Below, piece by piece: positions 34,220 through 47,111 of a stretch of 64,000 nt of DNA (position 1 is the first letter of the stretch; every line of letters starts with the position of its first letter). The stretch spans positions 41,524,317-41,588,316 of the forward strand of contig OZ022241.1 in the NCBI GenBank assembly GCA_963978895.1, in the 5' to 3' direction. The DNA is from Erpobdella octoculata. Lineage: Eukaryota; Annelida; Clitellata; Hirudinida; Erpobdellidae. A program made the position numbers and the translations under genes. Below the pieces are notes generated by a model. It made no database searches, was not told the origin of the DNA, and saw nothing but the letters and a program-made list of their open reading frames with translations.

Positions 34220-35954
34220 TCGATCAGCCGGGAAAACTTCGGAGCACGTGTGAATATGCCTGTCCAGTAGTGTAATTGTACTCGAGATTATTATTCATAT
34301 ATATATAGGTCAAGTGAATATTTAATTAATATAACATTGACCAATGAATGATTACTCGTATATAGGTCAAGCGAATATTTAATTAATATAACAATGACCA
34401 ATGGATGGCAAACCCAGGTGTTCGACAGGGTGGCAGAGTCGGCCAGAGCCCAAAGAGCCAATTACCATCGAATGGGTTACATTTGTTTTAAAAAATGATG
34501 AGCACTAACTCGAATTAGAATCGGTATGTGTTCGAATGTGTGTCCGTGTGTGCGTGTTGAAAAATATTTCGACATGTACAGGGATTTTATCTGAGTATTA
34601 CTCTGTGTCTGTTCTTGTCATTCCAAGTGTGTTTGTTTGTTTGTTTATAATAAATAGAAACAGTTTTTTGACTTTCGGAATAAAGGAGAAAAAGCGAATA
34701 TACGAAATCGGGTCGATGTGTTTTATTATATTGTTATCCAAGAAAGAGTTATCTTTAATATCAAAATTCTGGGTTTCTTTGGTCTGATTTTTGGTGTAAT
34801 AACGATGTATTGATGTGGGGTACTGATGATAATGATAGATTGATACGAGGTACTGATGATGATGATGTATTGATACGAGGTACAGATGATAATGATGGAT
34901 TGAGATGAGATACCGATTACAATGATGGATTGATACAAGGTACCTGTTATGATGATGGTGAATTGATAAAGGGTAGTGATAATGATGATAGATGGTACTG
35001 ATAATGATGATTATGATGATGGAGTAGTGATGCGAAGAACTCATGGATTTCACTTGTTCTCATCCACGATGAAAGCAAAAACACGAAAACGAGCAGCTTC
35101 CTGTTCCCGTGGTGATCATCCGTCCGTGCTGCCAGTCATCACACGGACACAAACGAAACCTTTTGTTACATGGAAAACGGTTATACAGCTACTGCAAATA
35201 AAAATATTAACTGCTGTATATGTGTTATTATTATTATTATTATTACTGCTACTTAACAAGATGTACATAGGTACAATAAATCGTAACGTTAACCTATCGA
35301 CACACAACATTAACAATAATCACTGTAACGTTATACGCTGCGATGATGATACAACAAGCTACGATTAACAAAGTGTGCAATGGTTCTTTACATTGGTTCT
35401 ATAATACATAATAAATTTTTACTCGAGACAAAAATTACAAAATTAAAATAATTAAAATTTGAAGCTGGTTTCATCTTTGTCGCGTTTTGGTCGCCTGTCT
35501 CGTCATGTTTCGGTCATTTGTAAGTCGCGTCGTGTCATCGTATCCTGGAAACCCGCGGACGTGTAATTTTGGTACGAGTAAGTGCAAGAGAAGGAGGAGA
35601 TTCGAACCTACAACATTCACCCTATAAATGACCAGGAAATGTAAACACGCGTGCATCGTAGAAGAGACAGAATGCATCGTTTATATAAATTAATAGAAAG
35701 CTTTCCGATGAGTGTAGTAAGTCGATAAATATGAAATTAACACACATTAACAGGGTGAGACAGGAACAATGTGGAATAACAGACATAAAGAGAGAGAGAG
35801 AGAGATGTCCGCGATTCTGTAACTACGCTCTACTAATGTTACGATACGAACACAACACGGACGATTAGTAGAGGTGCAAACTAAAAAAGATGGGAGAATT
35901 CGTAAGCGATAATTGAAATTTAAAAGAAAAAAAACACATTCGGGAATGGAAAGG
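34220..35954. other. Intergenic after YIPF6
   Basis: No gene seen. A decaying ATGATG/GATTGATA-rich tract lies at 34800-35030 and a (TTA)n run near 35227-35245. Confidence 0.4.
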
Positions 35955-36262
35955 ATAATTTCACTTCTCTTCACCCGTGGGAAAAATAGTTTCACCTCTC
36001 CAACTATGGGAAAAATAATGTTACCTATCCACCCATGGGAAAAATAATGTTACCTCTTCACCCATGGGAAGAGTAATGTTACCTATCCACCCATGGGAAG
36101 AGTAATGTTACCTCTCCACAATAATTTCACTTCCACCCATGGCAACAATATTTTTACCCGTCCACCCATGGGAAGAATAGTTTCACCTCTCCACTCATAG
36201 GAAGAATAATGCTACTTCTCCACCAATGGGAAGAATAATGTTACCTCTCCACTCATGGAATG
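35955..36262. repeat. ~29-bp minisatellite
   Basis: About ten copies of a unit with core cacccatgggaa, each containing an NcoI-like CCATGG and followed by a-(g/a)-a-a-taatgttacct. Confidence 0.9.
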
Positions 36263-38212
36263 GCATGGGAAGATGATGATATATTTAAAGCGAGAATTAA
36301 GAGACAAATAGAAGATTGTAATAAAAAACGTGAAATTGCAAGTGACTAAAACGTACGTGCAAAAGATATAAAAAAATGATAACGAATAGATAAAAACTGA
36401 GCAAAACAATTTTCATCGTATAAAAAGAAAAAAAAACTAAATCGATGCTGACTCCACTTGAAACGCAACTGGCGATTGATTCATTAAATCCTTACCTGTT
36501 TAATCAGGCAGGTGAGTAGAGCAACCTTGCGAATGAACGTTTACGTTTCAACTTCTAAGTTCATTTGTTTGGAAATGTATAAAATAAATAGACAGGTGAA
36601 AAAAAAAGAGAAAGGATTACAACATGCAGATGAAATAAATACGATACAAAAAAAATCATATAAATGGCGGGTGTGATGCGTGGCAAGGGTCGAACTGATG
36701 CGTGTGTGGCGTGGGTCAAACTGATGCGTGTGTGGCGAGAGTCGAACGGATGTCGGTGTAATAATCTTCTGAACGTTCAAGAAATTACGGCAAGAAGGCT
36801 GTGACGTACGCTCGGGAACGGACGAGCGCTACTGCGGATAAGGTGGTTAAGTAAAGGAATAGATCAAAGCTTTATGAAAGAATGCAAATATTAATAATAA
36901 TAATAATAATAATGGCTCATTATGAAATATTAATATAATCCTGGTGGTCAATAATATCTGCATTTGGAAGAATATGTACACATTCAAATTGAATAAACTC
37001 GATATAATAAACAAACAGGGTTGAACATTGAGAGAGAGATTAACAGTGACAGAAAAAGAGAGGGATAGAAAAAGAGAGAAAGAAGAAAATAGATGAAAAG
37101 AAAGAGAGAGAAAGGAATGAATAGAGAGAGAGAGAGATAATTTAGATATCTCTCGAGTAGGAATTATTATTCATAGTCTCACTTGAGTAAATATTAGAGG
37201 ATGATGTAAGGGGACACATAAATACCGTATTTATACGCATATAACGTGCACTCTGACGTGCCTGGAAAGGTCATAAAAAAGGATGTTTCTCTATCAATCA
37301 GAAAATGTAAATACGTAAAATGTATATTATTATAAATATATATTATTATATATATATTTATAATACATTTAACCAATCAAATTGTGTTTATTTATAAAGC
37401 CACATCTTCGTCAGGCCTTCATAGATGCGCATTATAAGCGAAAAATACGCTAAATTTTCATAACTTATTATAATAATAATAATAATAATAATAATAAAGG
37501 TATTATTATTATTAATTATTTAGTTTTAACTACTTGAATCCAATTCGATTAGATCATTAATAACTGAGCTTATAGAGTGAAAAAAAGATCAAAGCGCCAA
37601 CGACCACACGGACAACGTAAGCGACACAAGCCAGAAGTCGTAAAAACTCAGACGAAAGATACGTAATTACGATTACGACGCAAGCACGATAATGAATTGA
37701 ACTCGTAATGGCGTACACGGATGATTCCGCACTGACGTATGTGTATAGGAGATCAGTTACTACTGGTGTTACGATTCACAAACGTAATCGACGTTAACAA
37801 TCCATAACCGTAACGATCAATATATTAATTACCACGGGAATAATATAAACATAAATAACACGTGACAATAACCAGATGATCTAGCTCACACGTGACAATA
37901 ACAAGATGATCTAGCTCACTTGCGACACACAACGAAAGCCACGAGATAACATTTGATGCGAAATGTCTTGGAACGTTACAACAACGACGTCGATGATGAT
38001 GATGACGACGACGGTGGCCATGATGATGATACCAATTTTGAAATAATTTAACACACGACAGAGGTGGAAGAGACAATAAGCGAAGATGATGATGATGTAA
38101 TTTTTTGAGGAGAGAGCCTTTTGACACCCGGAATAGAGTTGGCCGCTGCGGGAGGAGCGAGACGTGCCGCTGCAGTCGAGAGGATGAAATATGGATGCGG
38201 CGGTCGCGACTC
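36263..38212. other. Intergenic, 3' side of the DHHC gene
   Basis: A GA-rich purine tract lies at 37020-37140, (ATA)n runs near 36890 and 37470, and otherwise AT-rich sequence. No additional gene supported. Confidence 0.4.
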
Positions 38213-41200
38213 TCAGACGACGTACCCGTCATCGTATCCCCCGTCGTACGAGCCGAGGGGCTGAGACTGGAATGGACACAACCAGAAAAAGGCTGAACCT
38301 GAATGGTGAAAATGATGATACAATCATGTTCAGAATATTAAATTAGTAATGATAATGATGTGGATGATACAATCACCAGTTATGATAATGATGGAGATGA
38401 TATAATCACCAGTGATGATAATGATGCAGATGTAATAAAGCTGCCATCGTGTTAAGACGTGAGGATTTCTCAAACAAGCGACTTTGACAAACCGATAACA
38501 CAAAATGAACAAAAAGATATCAATATGGTGATGATTGGATATCACGATCATCACCATCATCATCATCATTATCATCGCCATAATCATCATCACAATCATA
38601 ACCTCACCTTTACCAAAGACCTCAGATAGGAGAAGCATCTTAGAGATGGTCCCCCTGAACGATCCTTGTTTCTTGACGTGCTCAACTGCCGTTTCGTCGC
38701 CCAGTATCGACTGCATCTGATTGGACGAAATGAAATCGCGACATTCGCTATATAACCGGGTGTCTTAAAACAGTCATCGCTGTTGCGAAGTAACAAAATG
38801 TGTAACAGCGAGAATAATATCTTAACTATCACCAATGAAATCACGTTCACCATCATCATCATCAACACTATGACCCACCCACCTGGTCGCAACCGATGGC
38901 AACCACAAAGAGTCCGAATAAGATGGACTCTATGACGAGTATGCTGGAATGTATCCTAAAAATACAAGGTTACAAAAAATGTTATCCGCACATGCTTTCA
39001 GATGAATGTAGATGGATAAATATAATACTACAAACAAAATGATATTATACATTTATATAGATAATAATTCTTTAATAATTACAAAGGAAATAATTTAAAA
39101 ACTATCTTATATTAGTTCTTTGTTATAATTATTTTTTAACACATTAGAACGAACTCGAAATTTAGAAAACTTGGCTCACACTCTGTGTTGGTGCCCGTCC
39201 ACTCCTTTCGTCGAGGGCTGAACCACCCATGACGCCACCACCAGACTTATGGAGTACAGGCAAGCCACCCCTGTCGAAATTTTAACGGTAATGATGACGG
39301 TTTTGATGACGATGGTGATGATGGAAATAATGCTAATAAAAAGTTGAAGAAATAAATAAAAAAAACGAAACCGGTACGAACAAAACGGCAGCAGACTGAC
39401 TGACCGACATAAAAGAGAAACTGTATGAAGTACTTCTGATTGGCCTCTCCGACGCAATTGTTGATCCTGAGTGGGTGGCGGACGAATTTATCGACGGACG
39501 GAAGCGAAGGAAAACGAGTGAATGAATGAATCGACGGATGAAAGCAAATGAATGAATTGATGAATACAAGTGAATGAATGAATTGATGGATACAAGTGAA
39601 CAAATGAATTGATGGATACAAGTGAATGAATGAATTGATGGATACAAGTGAACGAATGAATTGATGGATACAGGTGAATGAATGAATTGATGGATACAAG
39701 TGAATGAATTGATGGATGCAAGTGAATGAATTGATGGATACAAGTGAATGAATGAATTGATGGATACAAGCGAACAAACGAATTGATGGATAAAAGTGAA
39801 TGAATGAATTGATGGATACAGACGGATACAAGTGAATGAATGAATTGATGGATACAGGTGAATGAATGAATTGATGGATACAAGTGAATGAATTGATGGA
39901 TAAAAGTGAATGAATGAATTGATGGATACAGACGGATACAAGTGAATGAATGAATTGATGGATACAGACGGATACAAGTGAATGAATGAATTGATGGATA
40001 CAGGTGAATGAATGAATTGATGGATACAAGTGAATGAATTGATGGATACAAGTGAATGAATGAATTGATGGATACAGGTTAATGGTTATGAGTGAATGAA
40101 TGAACAAAAAAATATAAGCACAGACAGAAAGAGCAAGTAAACAAATGAACGTACACACGATCGGAGCACTATAAATGGATAAACAGATGAAATTATTTTT
40201 TTCAAAAACCACATAAAAACCAACTCAAAGAAAAATTTCTCTAAAACCTTCCCAGTCCCCCTCACTGCATCACTGCAGCCCCCCTAACCTACCAGGGGCA
40301 GTGGTGGTCCATGCGACGTATACACCTCCTGCACACCCTGCAGTGGTGCGCCCTCGGAGGTCGATAGGTCTCACATTTCATGCACAGCGTCCATCCGTTT
40401 TCCTATCGATTGATGAAATCAAAGATGAAATTAGTTTGACTTGACAAGTAATGTGATTGTATGTAAAAGAAATGTGATTGTATGTTAATGAAAAGTGATT
40501 GTATGTAAAGGAAATGTGATTGTATGTAAAAGAAATGTGATTGTATGTAACAGAAATACAATTTTATGTAAAGGAAATGTGATTGTATGTAAAGGAAATG
40601 TGATTGTATGTAAAGGAAATGTGATTGTATGTAACAGAAATACAATTTTATGTAAAGGAAATGTGATTGTATGTAACAGAAATACAATTTTATGTAAAGG
40701 AAATGTGATTGTATGTTAATGAAAAGTGATTGTATGTTAATGAAATGTATGTAACAGAAATACAATTTTATGTAAAGGAAATGTGATTGTATGTAAAAGA
40801 AATGTGATTGTATGTCACAGAAACACAATTTTATGTAAAGGAAATGTGATTGTATGTAAAAGGAAATGTGATTGTATGTAAAAGGAAATATGACAATCAT
40901 CAGTTTCACAACTTCTATCATCATAACATCTCTGCCATCTCCATCAACACTCCCCCCCCCCCCGTGAAAACAATTAGCCCCGCATTAACCTTGGTCAGCC
41001 TCTGTCCTGCGTGCATGTCCGAGAAATCAAGTCCGGTTTTGGGGAGCGGAACAGTTCCGGGGTCTGAGAAAACTGCCCGAACGTGGGAAACGAGAATGAA
41101 GAAGATGACGATGTTGAAGGCTATGACGTTTGCAGCTCCGAGGAGACTTTATATTTCATTAAAAAAATATTAACACAGTGTAGTAAAGTAACTGTTTTAT

Positions 41201-41832
41201 CAACAACAGCAGTGGCGTAGAGTGGATTTAATCGGCCCGGGTGGATGGGGGGAGGAAACCCCCAAAAAAGTTGTTTCTAAAACATTTGCAGCTCCCTATG
41301 CTATACCACTGATTAAAAATTAGATTTAAATAAATGAACGAATATAATCCTTTTCTTCGGATTAATATTCTTTGCAAATACAGCAAAGTATAAATGTAAT
41401 TTTTTAAATTTGTAAAATTTTCTATTAAAAAATTAATCTATCGCTTTTTGCAGGGAGGTTAAAGTCTTCATTTTTCATTTTTGATCATTTAGTAAGTTTA
41501 GTTAGTTGGACAAAAAAACAGGTTTGACATTTGATTAATATCAAAATGAGCCAAAAAAAAGAGTCCAAAGGTAAACCTATCCCATTCATGAATCACCCTT
41601 AGTTGATACTACTACTTACACAAAAAACCATCTTTTACCTCTGCCTTTATTTTACTCATTCAATCTCTCACCCATCCTTCACAACATCGGCTCACGATTT
41701 TATTAAAACTTACGTCTCCGACATTGTCGGCTCGACGATGTGCCGAACGACAACGTAGTCGGCATAGAAGACAGCAGAGTAGACTATTATGATGCAGACG
41801 ATGCCGCACGGATCGCCGCGAAAAACTACCAT
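38213..41832 (-). CDS. ZDHHC3/7-like palmitoyltransferase
   Basis: S-acyltransferase of Golgi membranes. Eight exons on the minus strand: 41714-41832, 40990-41146, 40293-40402, 39405-39466, 39180-39270, 38883-38955, 38608-38716, 38213-38298; phases all agree (268 residues). Four membrane segments are predicted (exons 1, 2, 4-5, 6). The Cys-rich domain in exon 3 reads [18 protein letters not shown]...[14 protein letters not shown], with the catalytic Cys in DHHC. Exon 4 gives [16 protein letters not shown]. After TM4 comes [11 protein letters not shown], as in ZDHHC3/7. The start ATG at 41832 is preceded in frame by a TAG 9 nt upstream. The C-terminus is short ([15 protein letters not shown] then a Tyr/Asp/Gly tail). 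Introns 2 and 3 are filled with two different minisatellites. ZDHHC3 versus ZDHHC7 cannot be separated, and the gene may predate that split. Confidence 0.92.
39530..40078. repeat. ~22-bp minisatellite in DHHC intron 3
   Basis: About 22 copies built on gaatgaattgatggatacaa, with some 18- and 34-bp variants (extra gacggataca). It lies upstream of the exon that begins at 39466 and gives long spurious Tyr-Pro-Ser/Ile-His-Ser frames on the minus strand. Confidence 0.95.
40443..40890. repeat. ~21-bp minisatellite in DHHC intron 2
   Basis: About 20 copies of gtgattgtatgtaaaggaaa with variants in which gtgattg is replaced by acaattt. It gives spurious ORFs on both strands. Confidence 0.95.
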
Positions 41833-42307
41833 TTGCGTCTTCTACTACTAACTAACTAACTACTTACTACTAGCCACTAGCCTAGCCTAGCCCTCTAGTA
41901 TCGTAAACAGACTAAATTTATAATATAAATATAAACAGATAGGAATCGCTATAAAATTATTAAAGGCGACACATGAGAAAACTCCTAGGACGCTTTAATT
42001 GAGGTAGTAGTGTTGGAAGTGTTCCGATATATTCGGATATATATAATGAAGTAGTCACCGCAAGGCAACAAAATAAACACACCAACATCGCCGTGTGCAT
42101 GTGCAAATAAGATGTAACTACCTGACCACTATTGTAATTTTGTTTGAAAAAGTTTTTTATTAGTTTTTTTATAAATATCATTTGTTTAAATTTAAAAAAA
42201 AATTGTAAACGTAGGGTGTGCTAATTTTGTTGAGATAATTGAGATTCCAAGATGGCGTAAAGTAAAGCAAAATAATATCTGTCAATTTTAAATCTCCGTC
42301 AAGTCTT
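41833..42307. other. Intergenic, 5' flank of the DHHC gene
   Basis: No gene or promoter motif identified. The stretch cagtggcgtagagtgga at 41210, inside DHHC intron 1, resembles a hAT terminus without a located partner. Confidence 0.4.
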
Positions 42308-42470
42308 GTGTTCATAGTCCTTTACACCAAGTGTTTTAAAACTGAAATAGCTGTTTGTATGAAACACCTAGGTACTTCCTATCGTTAGATCATAATTTGA
42401 TCTAATTAAGTGTTCCCTCCTCCTTTTTCCAGGCTTGGGAGTGGCTTTCAAAAGCAAGGCGGAGTTGAGT
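42308..42470 (-). mobile_element. SINE family 1, copy 7
   Basis: Diverged minus-orientation copy (tagtcctttacaccaagtgt, gatcataatttgatc, caggcttgggagtggct, gcaaggcggagttg). Confidence 0.8.
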
Positions 42471-43279
42471 CCAATTGTGGATCTATCTTGGTCTAAAAAC
42501 TGCTTTGCCACTGCTGCGTAGCACTATGGTGTTTGGCGCCCGGAGGCAATGTTAAAAAGCTGCACCCGTGGAAATGTCCATTTGATTTTTTTCAAAACCT
42601 TATAAATTTTTTCTTCAAACAATAGGTGATGATCGAAGAGTGCTCAAAGATAGTCGTAGGTATTTTTCGAACATCAATTGTTTGATTCGTTTAAAAATGG
42701 CGCCCGGAAACACGCCCCCTGATGCTGTGACGGTTTAGCCAGACACGCGGTCAGACTCTAACCGTTAGAGAAATTATGGCGGAGAAACCAAAACACGATG
42801 AAGAAGGCAAAACACTTGACCTTAGATTCATAAGCCGCTGACCGGAAAAAATATTGCAACTTATTAGCTCCCGAATATAGGTATTATACGGCTAAAATTA
42901 ATCAAGTCATAAAAATAAACTTATTTCAGTTTTGTAATTTTAGAAATTCTTCGATTGATTGTTCTTTTATGGGTAGCTATAGTTAGCTGTGCGGATAATC
43001 CTTTTGCAGAAAACATGTCCATGCTCATTCTGGGAAATTTTTCTGCTCAGCAAAGCCAAAACGTCTTTGAGCTGTCTATTGTTATCCTTATTAAGGAGAA
43101 TATAAAATACATGCAATGTTCGTTAGAGCCAACGTTGACAATGAAGTGTTAGTAGAGTTTGTAAACTGCAGATTTTATTTTTAAAAAATTAGGTGGTTAA
43201 GGAAGATATCAACAGAAAAGCGCATACTCAATACTGGAAGACGAGTTGAAAAAGAAAGCTTATTAGCAATACAAACAAA
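42471..43279. other. Intergenic and 5' leader of LRAT gene E
   Basis: At 42530-42720 two gcgcccgga-containing segments suggest a decayed hAT-like MITE. The last ~35 bp before the ATG nearly match the leader of gene D. Confidence 0.45.
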
Positions 43280-45088
43280 ATGGCTTATTCGGACCGAAAA
43301 AAACAGGTAATGGAGGTATTGCAGTTTATCGAGATATGCAACAAGTGTTGTAGCAAAAATATCAGCTTTTACATAGATGAAAATGACGATCTCGCATCAG
43401 TCTACTGCGACGACTGCCATTGGTCTTTCGGCTTTGACGACACTACTTATCATCATAACCGAAACTTCAGCAATGAGAAAAGATCGAAAATCGGATCTAA
43501 AACTAAAACTATGAATTTTGATGATCGCGAGTACGCCCGTGGTGGAAGAAATGAGTTTTACTCCAGCCGAAAAGCTCATCTTGCCAGAAGAGTTACTCCA
43601 GCAGCTGATCGACAGAGGTATCGTTCCACAACATTTTATTACCTAGATTTGCATAATGCGGGTATTATTTTAGTACGATATAGTTTTTGAGTACAGTTAT
43701 AAATATTACCTTACAATGGATTAGAAACTGACTGACATACACCATGCAGCACACAATTTATACATGTCACATTTAGCCACGAAGTTACAAAGCCTCGATA
43801 ATGTTTAATTTGCTACAGCCTTAATTTTCTGGAACCAACTTCAAGTCATCAATGTCACATCTCATTGCAGTTTCTGCAGAAGAAGACAAACATGGATCAT
43901 CTTTAAGTCATCGACTTCATAAGACAAGTGTCAACTCAAGATCAAAATTAGTATCACTCTGAGGACCCTCTCAAGTCAAAACCATTTTCTGCAAAACGCA
44001 CTTGTAGCCTACATTTCCGGAAAAACAACTAACACAAACACCAGAAATATTTCTTTGCCTCGACCGTAGGTTCTGGCTCACTTATTAGAAATCCTCTCAA
44101 CGGAGCAGCACAAAGTTTTGCCGTTTAGACACTGGTTGCTCGGAATCAGAGGCGTAGCTAGAGTTTTGGGTGCCCGGAGACTAGGTCTAAAAAATGCACA
44201 TCTAGAAATATAATTTTTTTTATATTTTTTCTCTAAGAATAGCTGATAACCGGGTGGGGAGGTTGGTACTTATTCAAAAATAATTTTCCTCCTCCGCCCA
44301 AAACGGTTGTGGCGCTCTCTTTCAGATGGCACCCGGAAAAACGTGACGTGTTCCCCTTTAGCTACGCCTATAACGCTTGGAATGGAGTTTAAGATTGCTT
44401 AGAAATTGCAGTCACACTTTAAATTTATTTCATTCATACACTCTTGTAAAGTGCGGTCCTTTTGCTGGCTAGCTGCACCGACTGCTCCAGATCCATAAAC
44501 CACGCCCCTCTGTCAGATGATTCGTTATTAGTCATTATACGTAGAGTTCAAACATCACCATACGCAATAAAAAATACAAAAATAAATTTTAAATTAAAGT
44601 AAGGGTTGTATATATTTACTTGTTTGTTTGTTCAATGTCGCAGCCCGATGAGCAGAGCAGCTTCAGCTGTCCATAACTTATTGTCCTCGTTCTTTCCTGG
44701 AAAGTGCAGCCGCGAAGTTTACAGCTGTTACGATTTAGAAGTTGCAGATCACATTGCTTTTGAGAGAACCGTCATTTATCACCACGCCATCGTAACTCGG
44801 GTGGACAAAACAAATAATCTCATAGAAATCATCGAATATACCGGAAACAGCAACGTTTGGAAGTCCAGAGTCGACGCGTTTGTAAAAAGAACCGTTTTGA
44901 CGGATCCGTTTCAGTGCAAAGTGTTCAAATACGAATACGAAACCTGCTTGCCGAAGGACGAGGTTATCAAACGAGCGGAAACTCGTCTGGCCGAAAAGAA
45001 GTACCATTTGTTTCGCAACAACTGCGAGCATTTTGCCACCTGGTGTAAAACAGGTAAATCAATAAGCGAACAGGTGAACAAGTTTAAG
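43280..45088 (+). CDS. Zinc-ribbon/LRAT-domain protein E, 3' end unresolved
   Basis: Closest paralogue of D, 25 kb away. Exons 43280-43617 and 44644-45088 (phase 2: CAG AG|GTATCG ... TCGCAG|C), 261 codons, ending at a good donor (AAG|GTGAGT) with no certain following exon. Exon 1: MAYSDRKKQVMEVLQFIEIC and Cys4 module CNKC-x19-CDDC-HWSFGFDD, then a basic linker. Exon 2: CSREVYSCYDLEVADHIAFE, YHHAIV, IIEYTG and NNCEHFATWCKTG (LRAT nucleophile Cys). From about 43510 to 43617 a different reading frame looks more protein-like (see findings), so exon 1 may contain a frameshift or an unrecognised splice. The intron holds a MITE at 44147-44375. Predicted cytosolic or membrane-associated thiol enzyme; substrate unknown. 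Confidence 0.75.
44147..44375. mobile_element. hAT-like MITE in the intron of gene E
   Basis: Left end CAGAGGCGTAGCTAGAG; right end carries CTTTAGCTACGCCTATAACG, complementary over GGCGTAGCTA. Imperfect 8-bp flanks CTCGGAAT / CTTGGAAT fit a hAT target duplication. Contains the atagctgataaccgggtg segment also seen near 29624. Confidence 0.72.
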
Positions 45089-45379
45089 GTGAGTCGCTCA
45101 CGGGGTATAATATATGTATCAAGAACATCTTGATTGATATAACAACTGGACCCACAACCTACTCTAGTAGGCCTAGACAATTCAGCCAATTATGCCATAG
45201 TTACATCAATTTATTTATAATTACTATATAAGAAGCGATAAAACATTAGGTTGTGGATCCAGTAGTTATATCAAGATATCCTTGATATGTATATAGTTAA
45301 TATTTATATATACTATTCTATTGACAATAAAGTTTTCTATAATGTCAGCTTTTTTAAATAGCCAAGTTTTGGCCAGGTT

Positions 45380-45690
45380 CCATCTGCCTTCTTTAGCAGC
45401 AACTTTGTTGAAGTTGCAACAATTGTTCGTATCATGGCTAGAAGCTTTTAAATCTGATCCTTTAATGTTAGCCTATTCAACAAGATCTATTATTGGCTTT
45501 CTTTTTTTTATCCTCTATACTTCTGAAATGACTCAAATTATATCTTCTTATCTCAACAGCTAAGTTTACAACAAGGAACGGTCCTATCCCCTCTCTAGAA
45601 GCTGTCAATCAATATAATTTATATAGTGCTGATGGTACTAAAGTTCAAATAATAAATACGATGATGATTTTCAACGATGCTGCGAAATAA
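45380..45690 (+). mobile_element. Decayed L2/CR1-like LINE fragment
   Basis: Recognisable pieces WLEAFKSD, FILYTSEMTQIISSYLNS and a degenerate YADG-like site, with stops and shifts. It sits ~300 bp downstream of the last LRAT exon of gene E, like the LINE fused to gene D. Confidence 0.65.
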
Positions 45691-46411
45691 AAAACAATTG
45701 AGAATTTAATTTTTTTATTCGAAATAATATTATCTGTTATTTTAATGAAACATTTCTAGAAATCCATTCTACCAAAAGCAATATCATAGTAAAGAATCAA
45801 GGGCTGACGACCAGTATCGATGCAACACTTCTCAGAAATTAGGACAAAATTTAAAACATCGCTTACTATGCTTGATTATATTTTTTATAAATGCTTTTAA
45901 TAACCTCTAATCTGTCTCTATTTTTCCAATCAATTTTTGAGTCACTTCTTGATGATAGATTTTTGTATAGTTATCTATATACTTTTGTTTGATGACAATG
46001 CAATAATTCAATAGATTAGTTCGGCAATAAGTCGATGAATTAAGGTAATTTTAATTTTTTATATTGTGATTTAATTAAAGTAAAAGTAAAAAAAATTGTG
46101 TTTCAATTTGAGTTTTAATAATATAAAAGCATTTGGTTTAAAAACTCTGTTTATATTGGCTTGTTAATATTCTAGATGAAAAATGACTTATTACCATCAC
46201 TGGCGTATCACAATATTTTACAGTTTCACAAAATAAATAACACTGGGTCAAGTTTGGTTTATACCAGTGGGGTTACCCGCCTTTTTTCACTCTGGCTACT
46301 GTTTCCATCCCTGCTTGCTCTCCCGCTCCCGAGATCATCATAAAAAAAAACTACTAACTTTAACACTTAAAAGATATTTTTAAAAGCAGAGTTTTAGACT
46401 AAGAATGAAAC
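45691..46411. other. Intergenic, no gene seen
   Basis: AT-rich spacer before the LTR element. A short C/T-rich patch near 46300-46340 resembles the low-complexity tract at 8740-8960. Confidence 0.4.
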
Positions 46412-46633
46412 TGTAAGATGAAGATAATTCATCTTACGTATTTTTCATAGTATTTGTTTATTTTATTTTATTATGTGTGCATTTTATTAGGATTGGATAT
46501 TTCGTAACAATAAGTCATATATATATGTATATGTATGTATATATATATATGTATATATATGTATATATATATATGTTTTTATATATATGTATGTGTGTAT
46601 GTGTGTGCGTATTTACTAATTTTTTTTATCTAG

Positions 46634-46678
<45 letters not shown>

Positions 46679-47012
46679 CTTTTTCCTGATTTTGATTGGT
46701 AAGAATGTAAATATTATTTTATGTATGAATTTTGAGAAACTAGACAGTGTGTTATAAAGTTGAGTGTTCGAGAAGAAAAATAAAAGTTTAAAGAGACGTG
46801 CTGCAGAGAGAAATTGGAATTTACAAAAGATTTGTTAGAACCGTGCGAAATTCTACAAAGTGAGAGAATTCAGTTTTATTTGAGTCCAGTTAAAAGATTT
46901 ATTTTTCAAGGGAGAATAATTAAGTTAAAATAAATTCGAGAAATATTGTGATATAAATAACTTCGACTTTAACGTTACGAATCGCTAGAAAGCATATTCC
47001 TCTACGTTTACA
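46412..47012 (+). repeat. 5' LTR
   Basis: Begins with a perfect hairpin (GTAAGATGAA, 5-nt loop, TTCATCTTAC) and contains (TA)n tracts. It pairs with 48965-49571. Confidence 0.95.
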
Positions 47013-47111
47013 TTGGTGACCTCGACGTATTTACGCATTTTCATACGGAAATATATTTTTTCTGAAGTTGTTTGATCACAAGTGACCGAATTTTTTTTTC
47101 GTTGGTACAAA

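Noticed and set aside
34598..35053. 151-codon minus ORF (Tyr/His/Ile-rich)
   Set aside because: Produced by an imperfect GATGATG/GATTGATA repeat downstream of YIPF6.
39247..40212. 321-codon minus-strand ORF rich in Ile-His-Ser and Tyr-Pro-Ser repeats
   Set aside because: It is the translation of the ~22-bp minisatellite in DHHC intron 3. Only the short exon 39405-39466 within it is real.
40403..40924. 173-codon minus ORF and 74-codon plus ORF with a periodic pattern
   Set aside because: Translation of the 21-bp minisatellite in DHHC intron 2.
45321..45563. Terminal exon of LRAT gene E
   Set aside because: The frame is a decayed LINE RT (FILYTSE motif). Reading from a possible acceptor at 45340 in phase gives an immediate stop, so it is not supported.
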